Origin: Aphelocoma coerulescens
Lineage: Eukaryota; Chordata; Aves; Passeriformes; Corvidae
Reading direction: 5' to 3'
Assembly: GCF_041296385.1 (NCBI RefSeq)
Contig: NW_027184085.1
Span: 12,457,301 to 12,521,300 of the forward strand
DNA length: 64,000 nucleotides
This document shows positions 1-11,800 of the stretch, one piece after another. Under the pieces are notes generated by a model. It made no database searches and was not told the DNA's origin. It was given only the letters and a program-made list of their open reading frames with translations. Each line of letters starts with the position of its first letter. Position 1 is the stretch's first letter. The position numbers and the translations under genes were made by a program.

Positions 1-2986
1 AAATTTTATAAGCAACCAATGATAGATTCCTAAAAAAAGTCAGTTAGCTTTCATAAAAGACTGCTACCAGCCCTAACTTTAATTATTGTTGTATATGTAC
101 AGCTACACATCCATGTGTTCTCCTCCTAGTTTATACAAGTTACATCTTATTTCTTGCAAGTTCAAGGAAGTGGGTCTTGTGGAATTATCTGATAGGAGAA
201 AATAATTTCACAGGAATTAGTTTAGGCAGTACATTCAGACAAATAAGAAAGAAAGCAACAGCAACAAAAAACAACAAAGAAACAAAAACCACTAAAAAAA
301 CCCCAACAGCCATGATGTTTTAAACAACAGTCAAATTCACAGCAGAAGTCAAATTTATCAGCACTTTAAATGGGACAATATGATGTAAGTGTGTGGGCAA
401 ACAGGAAGTTTTTGAGATTATGAGATTATCAAAGACTTGAAATGCAAGGTTAAGAACTGTAGACCAGGGACAGAAGTTAGTTTATGACATTATTCCACAA
501 GGTAAGCAATGCAGTCAGATGGTAGACTAGAAATATTTCATTAATTGCTTCAGAAACTTTAAGGGGCTATAATTTATGTACTTAAAAGGCTCATTTTCTG
601 CTAAAGAAACTTATCTTAAAGCACTTTATAGTTTACATTTACAACATACATTAGAGCTAAATGTATAGCATACATTTAGACTTCCTTAAAATCAGACCTT
701 TCTCTAATTTTTAATAGCTGAAGGTTACCTCACTCTTGAACCTCTTGTTAATACAGGTTTGTTTATCCTTGGAGATTGAGTTAATGGCAACTTAACACCA
801 ATGACAATATTTTTTGGATAGGCATAAATGAAAGGAGGATTCCACTGATATATCTCTAAAGCTTTGGATGAGACAATTGGAAGCAAAATAAAGTAAGGCC
901 AATGTTAACTAATTCTGGAAATCTCTGCCAAATTTTTTTCACTTCTGAATGTTTTTTTTCTTACCATTCTGGCAGAGCTGTACAACAGCATGGCATGAAG
1001 TCACTCTGTGGAACTGAGTGAGTAACTGATCCTTCAGTTCACCTAATAAAGAGCTAGATAATTTGTTGCCTGAAATAAGATGGTGCCCCTTGCTTTCTTG
1101 TGTTTTGCTTCTTTTCAGTTAAATGTAGGAAAGTGATTTCAAAACTATAACAGAAATATGAAATATGCTCATAAAAATCTCTATATCAAAATACCTGAAA
1201 TTATTTATTGAGTTGGACAAGTTTTCACTGAGATTAATTTCTCACTTACACTTCATTTTCTAATTTTTCCAACCTCTATCCATTTGTTCACTTCTGTTTT
1301 AGTTTGGTTAAATGATTGATTGTGATTATTTGAAATTATTTAACTATATTTGGGAAAATGGTAAACAGTAACTTCTTTTGCAGTTTTATGAATTTTGTTC
1401 ACCTGTGATAAATGTAGCAGATGCAGTCCAAAACAGCAAAAGAAAACAAGAAAATTCCCAAAGATACCAAATTACCATAAAACCTTTTATTATATTGATC
1501 ACCTGAGTTCTGCGTATCTCTCAAAAAAAAAAAAAAAAACTATGAATGAAGAAAGCTAGCAAAGATCAATAGTAGCAAGCACTGGATCTGAAAAGTAGAC
1601 AGCACTATATTGCTGGCCTAGATTTTTTTGGTGATAAAACTAAAACCTGTATCCTTGTAATGCTGTTGGTCAAGAATTTGATCAGAAAATAAGCATGTGT
1701 AAGCTAGTCCAATTCTTCATTAACAGAGAAAATTACTATTATCCATTGTGGCCAGAATATAAACACTGTCCAGATTATTTTGAATTCCAATTAAAGAAAA
1801 GAAACACGATGGGATGTTGCTGGCTTGTTTGTTTTTTAAGTTGGTTTTATTTTTTTTAACATAATTGATAAGAACTCTCTTTTTATTGACTGTGGTAAGA
1901 TCAGAATACTTCAGAGAATTCCTTGCTCACAAGCCCAAGGTTGTCTTTCCACACAGCACACAGAAAAGAAGCCTCTTACCCTCTCTGTTTGCTAGTATCT
2001 CAGTACATGAATGTTTCCACCATTCTTCCACTCTTTAGATCCTTTTAATACATACACACACCTATGTCCTTGTCTTCTCTTTTATAGATATTCTGCAAGA
2101 CACAGCAAGAACCAAAAATCTCAGACACTGATCTACAAACAGCTGAGTCTTTAGATACTAAAAAGGCTACTCAGTCATCGACCTTCATCTGCTCACATTG
2201 CAAAGCTTGGGAACACTGAGAAGCAGCAAGGGAAGCTGGAGTCAGTATCATATGTTAGCAGCATTTATGCTTCAAAAATTTCTGGCAAACATTTCTTTCC
2301 TAATTGGGGAAACCAGCATAGCCTTGTTTACAGATGAATCCAAACCATTCTCCAGGTTTTGTGTTTGGATGATGTGTCACTGTTTCAGCCATCAATCAAA
2401 GAACAATAAATGCACTTGTTTCCACATTTTGACTGAGTGGGCAGCAGCTAACATACCTATCAGCTTGAGTGCAGTCTGAGGACTCCTTAGATCAAAAATG
2501 CATTCACTAGCAGCGATTCAGCATCTAGCATAACATGCCATATTTTTTCACTAATGAGCTACAAACAAAATCTCATCTGCGTATTTGGCTGTACTGGAAA
2601 AGGTAAGAGTCACAGTAAATACCTGACAGAAATGTAGACTCAAACTGATGTGAGTAATTAAAGTGCTCTCCAAAAGAACTTGCTGTGAGGAGAGACCCAG
2701 AGGGGCACAAAATATCTGGGGAGAAAACACAACCACCAGTCTGAGTCTGTCTTAGACCAAACTGATGTTGAGACTGAAGTGACTAAATGGGCTCAGATAC
2801 CAGAGCATGTTCAGCCACACACTTGTAGTTGAATGTCAACAAGTGCCACCACTTGCGCCTTGTGCAAAAGCTGTGGCACGGCCCAGGACAGAAGCTGGGC
2901 TGGCCAGCATGGTGGTTTCTCAACTGACTTCCCTGTGCTTCATCAGGCCACAATTTGATCCAGAAGAAAAGATACAGACTCATAGG

Positions 2987-3058
2987 TCATAGAATGGTTT
3001 GTATGGAAAAGGAGCCTTAAGGATTATCTGTTTCCAACCCCCCTGCTCTAAAGTCCAG
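2987..3058 (-). mobile_element. CR1 LINE 3' end fragment
   Basis: TCATAGAATGG at the left edge is the reverse complement of the CR1 3' terminal repeat. It is followed by degraded GGAGCCTTAAGGATTATCTG and TTCCAACCCCCCTGC, the usual inverted CR1 tail. Only the last 70 bases or so are recognisable. Confidence 0.7.
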
Positions 3059-4559
3059 TCAGGCCAGCACAGACATCGCAGGGGGGCAGTCTGGTGATCA
3101 TGGGGGGCACTGAGATTTGTATTTCTTTTGCTCACAGGCTTCATTTAAGAACTGTGGACCCTCTGACACATGGAGGGCATGTTCATGTGTTTGGTTACCT
3201 TGATAAATTTTTGCCTATTCTGTGACCCATGGTGGCTGACTGCTGACTGCTGCACTTCGAGCAGGTTTATAACTGGCTTAGTAATATTTTCAAAAATTTG
3301 AAAAACAGAGTTACTTCATTCAGGCATGAATATATTATGTATTATGAATGAAGTTGCTTGAGATCCTCCTGAACATTTTTTTCCATATTTGAGTCATAGT
3401 CAGTAGTGCTGTTACACTACATAGACAATATTCAGTTTCTAATATATATACCGTGAACAGCCCTATTTTCAGCTGTAAAAAACACAGCATACAAACAATC
3501 TGAACTATATTCATGGTTGTTGATTGCTAAATCACTGTATAAAATACAAAAATTTTTCAAAGCAAGCTACAAAATAGAGGGTAATAAATGGCAATTCCTG
3601 CCATAGGAAGATGAACAGAAATCTCTTGAACCAAGACTCAAAGCCAGACACTGTACTTCCTGTCTTTTAGATCTTCTAACATGTAAATCGACCATTACAA
3701 AGAGGATTAACCACTAGAAGTGTACAACTGAAGCCCAACATTCAGCCCTGCTCTTTATTCACCGCCAGAGCAGACCAGGTGTCCAGAATCCTAATGCTGG
3801 GCTCTGCAGTTGGGGTTTATATGATCTGCATACTAAGCACAAGTCACCATTGTATTCTGGCTTTAATTTATTGGTGGCCTTAACAACTGGCTATTTTACT
3901 GCTAATTGTACTTTAAATTGCTTGTACAAAATCAAACAGTACTTGGGACTCTAAACACGCACTTTCATGAAGTACAGTTATTTTTTAAAACTGTTTATTT
4001 TATCAGAATTAGATTTATGCTCAGAGAAGTAAGGCTTTCTCACAGAAAATTGCCTTTTGGTATTTTAGTTATGTTAATGGCTTAAGCTTTTTTTTTTTTT
4101 GAAGGCTTTATAGTATGTTAGTATGTACTGTAAATGAGATGATGGTATAAGAAAGCATTTTCAAAAGTTGACAGAATTTAATCACAGGTATATCTCTGTC
4201 ATTGCCCTCAGCATTTGAGAATCTCCCCTTTTAGCACTTCTTGCAAAAACAGGACTAGGTATTCTGACAAATTTCATTTTGGAATACCTGTCTTATTTAC
4301 CAAAAGTCACCACATGGCTTCAGTTTGTACTTTAAAGTATACCTTGTTATGATGGCTGTGGAACAGAGCTGAGGGCTGGCAGGGAATATGGAGTCCACCT
4401 TGCCTAAATGCAGATGTGGATGTTCCTCTGGTACAACCTAGTCTGTATCTTCTGAGAAGCGATTTCGTCTTGGAGAAAACAAATTTAAACTACATGGCTT
4501 GTTAAATATTTTGGGATCTGTCTTGCTGAAGTGCACTGTGAAGTAATAATAGCTAGCTT

Positions 4560-4712
4560 CTCTTCCTGAATCTCAGAGCACTTTATGGATCTAGAAAAGG
4601 TCTCTCTTCTTAGACCATATTTGCAGATGAGGAGACCCTCAGGCTTAAAGGATTTAGGTAACTTATCCTGGGTCACACTAAGCCCCTTGTGCAAAGCTGG
4701 TAGCAGACACTG
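4560..4712 (+). mobile_element. Ancient CORE-SINE (MIR-like) relic
   Basis: CTCAGAGCACTTTATG, TTTGCAGATGAGGAGACCCT, TTAGGTAACTTATCCTGGGT, CACACTAAG and AAAGCTGGTAGCAGACAC occur in the order of the MIR consensus (AGCGCTTTACA...TTTACAGATGAGGAAACTGAGGC...AAGTAACTTGCCCAAGGTCACAC...GGCAGAGC). This is the clearest of several in the window. Family assignment is by eye. Confidence 0.65.
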
Positions 4713-5277
4713 TATGTGTTGCTTCCACCCTGTGGTCCAATAACAAGATCATAATTTTTTCAGTAAAAATTGGGGATCATCTTGATCTATACAAAATACA
4801 GGAATTGTCACATAACTCAGAAACAAGATCCACTCTAAAGACCACAGGACTGCATGCCTACTCTTCCAGAGTCTGGCCTCGTTTTTCCACTTCAAAATAT
4901 TATTCAGGCAGAGTTGATGGAATTCTTCTATTTCAATGTTTACCAGATGTGCAGTTGCCCATGATGAAAGTAAAATTTCTAATGTTACGGGACTGCAAGG
5001 TCAGAAAAATATAGTGAGAACTATGGCAGCCAAATAGTATACTCTAGGTTTTGTGTGAGAAGTTATTTGGTCCACTCTGTATTTAACCATGCCAAGCAAG
5101 CTTAAATCCTTCTGCTCTCAGAACATCAAACAATTATGTTTCCATCCCATGGAGTACAGTCCTCATGTTGTCAGCCATGGAATAACCTGTGATGCTTCCA
5201 ACAGCAGTGAAGTAGTTTAAAGTGCTTGGAATAAATGAATGAACAAAATCAAAATGAAGACATAAAGTATAATGCTC

Positions 5278-5345
5278 AAAAAACAAAAACAAACAAAACC
5301 CTCAAACAAACAAACAAACAACAGAAAACCCCACAAAACCCTCAA
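5278..5345. repeat. A-rich CAAA/AAAC low-complexity tract
   Basis: AAACAAAAACAAACAAAACC and five CAAA units around 5306-5322, then CCCCACAAAACCC. It may be a simple-sequence expansion; no SINE body is visible next to it. Confidence 0.75.
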
Positions 5346-5717
5346 ATTTTATCTCAAATTCAGATCATAAAAGTAAAGTCCTGGTTGCAAATGCCTCTTT
5401 TAAATTAAAAAATTAATTTAAAAAATATTTTAGCAGCATATTTTAATGAAATTCTTAAAAACAGTAAGCCTCCGTTGAAATCTGCAAAGATTGGAGGAGT
5501 TTTAATATATGATAAGCAGTAGATTTAAAATCTCTGTGGAAGATGTAAGCAGAAGTGCACTCTGCTTTTTAACTCCCAGAACACACTGAAATCTCTGTAA
5601 TTTTCTTGAATGAATGCTCCCCCTGCAGAAGTGCAGACCTGCCCCTCAGCCCCACGGCCTGTGAAGAGGCCACAGTTGTTTCACAATGTGCAGCAACTTG
5701 GTGAAGAGTGCAAAGAT

Positions 5718-5768
5718 GGTAACTGGACTGGATGGTCTTTTCATTCTTTTCCCTTTCAACCTTGGCAA
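5718..5768 (+). mobile_element. Possible degraded CR1 3' end
   Basis: GGACTGGATGGTCTTTTCAT followed by CCCTTTCAACCTTGG resembles the sense CR1 end (GGACT.GATGATCTTT..GGTCCCTTCCAACC). No terminal ATTCTATGA octamers follow. The match is short and could be chance. Confidence 0.3.
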
Positions 5769-6622
5769 AGACACAAAGCCAATAACCCTGCTTTTAAGAA
5801 TAGTGCTGTAAATATTTTCACTGTTCAGAGGAGGGCAAGGGCTTGATGTCATATTTCATTCAAGTAGCATCACTGAGATCATGTGTGAGATTAGCTCAGA
5901 GAAACTACTACAAGCTGAAATGCTAACATGGCAGCAGCAAACACTTTCCAGGCTATGACATACAACTGTTGAATCTTTCAGAATAATTTGAGGGACCTGT
6001 TTAGATTGATGACTGACATAGGATGTGGTTAGTCTATCAATACCTACAGCATTTTCTCTGATTAGAAAGATCTGAGAAGCTGCAAGATGACACTTTAAAG
6101 TGTGTTACTGGAAAATCCGTGGTAGGCTTGAAAAAAGTTATTGATCCTTCTTTCTTCTATCTCTGCTTTCAAGGCACAAACAACTAAACCATCATTATTT
6201 ATAAATTCTGGCAAATGTAAATAGAGTCTTGAAACTTTACTGGACCTCAGGTTTTCAAGATTCTTGATTATTTCTCTTTAGAAATGTGATACTGTCATGT
6301 GACAGGCTTGGCAGAGCTCTACTTTGTGCACATATCTGGAGTTGAATTGAGTCATAAATAATGACCTATGATTCTTTCCCTTATGCTTAATGTATATTGT
6401 GACAATTGTATGTAACTAAAAATGAGGAAAAAAGTCTGGAACAAGGACAGAGTTATTCAACCTGATTGAAAGATAGTGAGTTGAAAGATTGAAAGATTGT
6501 GAGAACTTGATTTTAAAAGTCATATTTATGTATCATGTTTGAGCATCGCACATCAAGAATTTTACCCCTTTTCATCCTGTTCAACAGATTTGAGAAAAAA
6601 AAGGTTGGATTATTACTCTGGA

Positions 6623-6623
<1 letters not shown>

Positions 6624-6679
<56 letters not shown>

Positions 6680-6716
6680 CATACACATACACATACATAT
6701 ACATATACATATACAT
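6624..6716. repeat. (ACATAT)n microsatellite
   Basis: About 93 bases of alternating ACATAT units with an internal block of three ACACAT variants around 6676-6696. The apparent open frames on both strands here (YIYIYI..., YTYTYT..., MYMYMY...) are translations of the repeat. Confidence 0.97.
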
Positions 6717-7299
6717 ATTTTGCTGGTGTTGTCAATTTTCCTGTTCAGTGTTCCTTACCTTTAGTCTTAAAATGTTTGAGGTGACTTAGACAATGTGTTT
6801 GGATTACTTGCTAATAGTTCAAGTATCTAAGTCATGAGAAAGAGTTTTCTGTCTTTTTATTCTAAAATGACACACATGTATCTGTCACTTCCCGTTGAAG
6901 GAGAACTAAGAGCTGTTCAAAGAATTGTGAGCAAAGGTGAAGGAATTCCACTTCTATTTTGTTAAATAATAAGGCATAGAAAGACTGCATTGTTAAAACA
7001 TTCCCAAATAGCTGTGAATGGTTAATTTTTAAGAAAAAGTCACCTTAAAAAACCATCACCATAAGCATACACACCCTCTTACTCTCGGTTTACTGAAGTC
7101 AAAATTTTAGAAGAGGAATGCCTTTTTTCCATAATTCTTCTCATTGTATAAATACTATTTGTGATATGCTGTTTGATAATTTGAAACTTGTTCTTCCACT
7201 TACACAACCAAAACCAGTATTTGTGACATAAAATAACTGAAGCCATCCATGGTAGAGAACATACAGAAATATTAAGAAACAATCAACCCAAATCTTGCC

Positions 7300-7375
7300 T
7301 TGTCCTCTCACTATGGTTTCTCCATCTGTAAAATAAAGAGAAGATAATGAGTTACTGTGTGAAATATTTTCAAAT
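7300..7375 (-). mobile_element. Possible MIR-like relic, short
   Basis: TATGGTTTCTCCATCTGTAA and AATAAAGAGAAGATAATGAG match the reverse complement of the MIR centre (CAGTTTCCCCATCTGTAAAATGGGGATAATAAT). Only about 60 bases are recognisable. Confidence 0.45.
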
Positions 7376-7897
7376 CTGCAGATGGGAATCTCTGCATGGG
7401 AACCAGATATTATTTATTATAACTAACATTAGTGATATTGAGTAAAATCTACATTTTGGGAAACTAGTTTACACATAGAACTTTTGCTAATTTAGACACC
7501 CTTATAGAGACACCGATTAAGCATAAATATATATTTATATTTCTTTTCATCCAAGCAGCTGTACAGCAAGGCAGTATTTGACAAACTCATCTTACCGTAC
7601 TTTCCTTTCAGAGTCTAATAGGAGACAGGATTCTGGATGTGTAACAAACAACATTAGACAGTCTGAAAAGACAGGCCTGAAAATTTGAAACCTTAGGGAA
7701 AATGTTCATGATAATCTGGATAATGCATGCAACCAGTATATAGTTTTTCACTCTACACATGTCCTCTGACATCACTCTTGGCCTTAAGAATTGAAAATGA
7801 GGGTCTAATAAAAGTTTCCAGTTTTCCATAGATAATGTAGCTTTCCAATAGACATGGGTTTAACCGTACTTAAAATATTCCAGGAAAACTCTTTTCA

Positions 7898-8880
7898 TGT
7901 GCATTGGGTTTGCATGGCCTGTTTTTTGGTAGCAGGGGGGTGGGCTACAGGGTTGGCTTCTCTGAGAAGCTGCCAGAAGCTTCTTCCACGTCCAGCAGAG
8001 CCAATCCCTGGTGGCTCCAAAGATGGAGGTGCTGCTGGCCAAGGCTGGGCCGATTGGAAATGGTGGTAATGCTTCTGTGATAATGTACGTAAGAAGAAAT
8101 CAACCCAAATGTTGTGGCGTAGTTGTAATTCTGAGTAGAGAAGAGTGGAATGAGACCAAGTAGGAAGAACAACTCTGCAGTCACCAAGGCCAGTGAGGTA
8201 GGAGGGGGAGGAGATGCCCATGGTGAGGCAGCTGTGCCCCTGCAGCCTGGGGATGAGCCCCACCCCAGAGCAGGTGGGTGCCTGAGAGCCCACAGGAGAC
8301 CCAGGGAGAGGGGCCCAGCTCCCAGGCTGGAGCAGCCTGTCCTTGAAGGACTGCACCACAGGGAACAGTGACCCACTGGGGACTGGTGCCCATGGGATGG
8401 ACTCACATTGCAGCAGTTTGCAGGGAGCTGTTGCTCGTGGGATGGAGCCATGCTGGAGAAATTCATGGAGAGCTGTCTCCCATGGGAGGGACCCCACGGT
8501 GCAGCAGGGGAATGACTCCTCTCCCTCACCAGTGAGAGAAGCCCCAGGTGATGAACTGACCACAAACCTCATTCCCTGTCTCCTTGCACTGCTGGGGTAG
8601 GAGGTAGAGCTGGGAAGGAGGGAACAGGGTGGGGAAGGTGTTTCTAAGGGCTTATTTTACTTCTCATTATCATACTCTGATTTGGTTAGTAGAAAATTCC
8701 CTTCATATCTCTAAGTTGATCCTGTTTTGCCCACAACGATATTTGGTGAGTGATCTCTCCTGGTCCTTATCTCAAACCATGAACCATTTGTTAAATTTTC
8801 TCTCCCCTGTCCAGCTGCAGAGAGGAGTGAAATCAGCTTGGGTGGGGGCCTGGCATCTGGCCAGCATCAACCCAAAATGT
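7898..8880 (+). mobile_element. Solo LTR of an endogenous retrovirus, about 980 bases
   Basis: Begins TGTGCATTGGGTTTGCATGG and continues with GGGGGGTGGGCTACAGGGTT, GAAGCTGCCAGAAGCTTC, GCTGGCCAAGGCTGGGCCGA and CTTCTGTGATAATGTACGTA. It ends near GGCATCTGGCCAGCATCAAC. I recognise this order from a widespread avian ERV LTR family. It is GC-rich against AT-rich surroundings. No retroviral internal region (gag/pol) lies on either side, so it is a solo LTR left by recombination. TCTTTTC occurs at both edges (7890-7896 and 8883-8889) and may be a worn target-site duplication. Long open frames inside it on both strands are chance products of the GC bias, not genes. Confidence 0.8.
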
Positions 8881-8889
8881 TGTCTTTTC

Positions 8890-11800
8890 CTTTGTTCAGA
8901 TATCAAAACTGTTTATTTAGTTCAGCCTACCTTTTATTAGAGGTAATTTTCATTTTTGTGTCTGACCTACAGAATAAAATACTGCTTTGCTGTTGTGAAG
9001 TGAGTAATATTAATCTCTACACCAGAATATATCTCTTTGTGGGAATGCTAATTTATGAATATTAACATATCATCATTCTTCAGGTTGTTAACATAGTGAA
9101 TAACAGATTTTCCGGGGGGGGGGAGGTTTGGGGGTTGGTATTTTGCTTTGGTGTCTTGATTTTACCTATTTGGACAAAAGAAGCACCACTTGGGTTATAG
9201 GTAATTCACAGCCCATTATTTTGCCTAATTCTTTCCTCCACATTGACACTAATCCATGGATAGTGCCCCATGAAACTGTGGCCTATGAAAGCAGTGAATA
9301 AACCAGAAAATGTGTACCCTTTACTGGGACTGGAAGCTATAAATTCCATGAAGAGTCAGCTGTGGGTTTGTTGCAGATTTCAAGTAGTTGGCTACCGTGC
9401 AGGTATGCTCCCTCAGGATCACGTCTGGAACCAAAATATAAATCAAAACATTTTAATTCATTCGCAAGGTTTCATCCATTCCATCTCTTTAAAGATGTCA
9501 AAACCACTACCCTTGCCTTAAGCATTTTTATGCCATTCTATAAATTTACTGAACACACTTCTGTATGAATGTGCATAAACTATTCTCTCTAAATCAAATG
9601 ATTTAGATCAAATAAAATTAAACCTCATTCGAGATTCAGATTCAATTGCAGATTCAGATTACAGTTCAATTTAGATTTATTTCATTAAATGCTTTTGATT
9701 AACATGATTCATGCTTTGTTCTTTCTGAAAAATCAAGACTGTTTTTCCATTTGAGAAGGCAATATTTCTGACTACATAGTTGAAGAACCTACAGCAAAAA
9801 ACACAATGCAGCTCAAGCATTTCCTGCATGAATTACCTGTGAATGATAAGATAGTAACAGACTTCTTTGTGATTTCTGATATTAACTGCTTGGTTGTTTA
9901 TAAAATTAAAGATTTCACTGTTATTCTACATCCTTCTAATATTTCTTCACTAGAATAATTTTTATTACTGGTTGGTAGATAAAATACTGCATCATTTCTG
10001 GATGGATATCTCTTCTACAGAAATGCCTTTAGGAAACTTCATTAATGTTCTGGGACATATATACTGGGGAAAAATTAGACTGATATGAGTCTTCTTATTA
10101 CTGTCTTTTTTTTTGAAATTTTTCTGATGAACAAAGGAAAAATACATTTCATGTTCCTGTCCAAGCAAACAGTACTTAATGACAAATGTAAAAACTACCT
10201 TCCATATATTATCTGCTGCATATTTTGTGATATTGTTTCGTGCAAGCCTGCTTAGAATGAAATAGAAATACAGCAGTTCCCTGCCATCTATTTTACTAGT
10301 GGACTGTGCTAGCAAAGCTTAGGAACAAACCTAAACAGAGAACAGCAACATGCTGTCCGAAGCTGTCCTATGGCAGACCAACACTTATTATATAAAATTT
10401 CTGCAGGAATTCAGCCAGTGGAGCTGGGTTGCCTGCAGCTTCTAAACATGACTGAAAAGCCATAAAAGGCAGGCAAAATTAAAGAGGAAAATGAGAAAGG
10501 TATGCATCTTCCTTTTATGCTCTGAAGTACAACAAACACCAACAGAAGGGTGGGGATGTCCTCCAGTAAATTTTGCTGCACCAACATTTTAGTAAACAAA
10601 CAACAGTGACAAGCATTAGAATTTGTGTCCTCCAACAGTACAAAAACAGTAACTTACACCTACTGCCTATTAGTTATCTAAGTAGTGAGTTATTATATTA
10701 AAAGTGTTATATTCAGTATAAGTCACTTGTGTGGGTTTTGGGCATCTCCCTGATGGAATTTTACAGAATTTTATATTGTTATAGAAGGCCTTGAAACCTT
10801 GGATAAAAATGGTTGAAGCAATGGGCAAGGAAGGTCTATAGAAAGAGGAAGCTGGTCTTTTTTTGACCAAGTAATAAAGTCGGAAAAAACAAGCAACTGT
10901 TATCCTTGTATTTACTTATTTTGAAATTATTTTGAAAGAACTATATTTGTTTCACCCTACTAAATTTGATGATTTTCTCCTTGTAGTTTCCCTTTTAAAT
11001 AACTGGGCTTTTTCTCAGATCTTAGTTTCAAAACATTAAGGTTGCAAAAGTCTCTCAGATAGAACTAGCTATGGAAAGTCTTGCCTGTGTTCAAATTCTC
11101 CAAATTTCTCTTTATAAAACTATTAGTACTGGCAAGTCAGAGCATGCCTCCCAGTTATATCCTGACTTTTTGGACTGTAACTTTGTTGCAGTATTCTGCA
11201 AATTTCCGTGCAATATCAGCTTTGTGTTTGGTTTCTTTAATAGTTTAATATTTAAATTTTACTTTCAGTAGCAGGAGAAAAACAGAGACTGGAGTAATCT
11301 CCATATGTAGCACTGGCGCTTGAAATAATAGATCCGTGGAAAAGATACAGTCAGTTTCCCTTTTATCAATGGTATTTACTTCTGAGAGTCATAGCTCTTG
11401 TTCCTGGCATACTACAATGATTTGTGGTTTCTTTTAAAACACACTTCCATGCAGACATACTTTGCATTTTTGCTGGTAAAGCAAGCGCAAGAATCCACAA
11501 AGAGGAATTAAGGTGCCTGGTTCATACATCTCTTCCATTTCACAAAGACCATCCAAACTGAGCAGTTCCACATCTCCCTTCCAGCCCCAGCCTATCAGAA
11601 AGATGAGGGAGGATGTATTGTGTCTGATTTTTTTTTTTTTTTAATTCAAATAAACACTGCTTGTTTCATAATGAGTGTTATTTTACCACATTACATCTTT
11701 GATATAATAAAACCCTGGGCATGAAGTCCAGCTAAATTACCAAGAAAATGCTAGACCTTTTTAGCTGTTTTTTGTGTTGATAAAAATTGCAGCTTCTGAA

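Larger units (their letters stand above)
1..7897. other. Upstream flanking DNA, no gene recognised
   Basis: AT-rich sequence in which all open frames are short and without recognisable protein features. Contents: an A17 run near 1524-1540, a CR1 end at 2987-3058, a MIR-like relic at about 4560-4712, an AAAC-rich tract near 5278-5340, a weak CR1-like end near 5718-5768, a TATACA microsatellite at 6624-6716 and a MIR-like relic near 7300-7375. Nothing else could be supported. Confidence 0.6.

Noticed and set aside
6513..6789. Frames encoding YIYIYI, YTYTYT and MYMYMY repeats
   Set aside because: They are translations of the ACATAT microsatellite in different frames.
7895..8572. 225- and 206-codon minus-strand frames
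   Set aside because: Both lie inside the GC-rich solo LTR, are antisense to it, and have low-complexity composition (Ser, Pro, Leu, Gly) with no domain.
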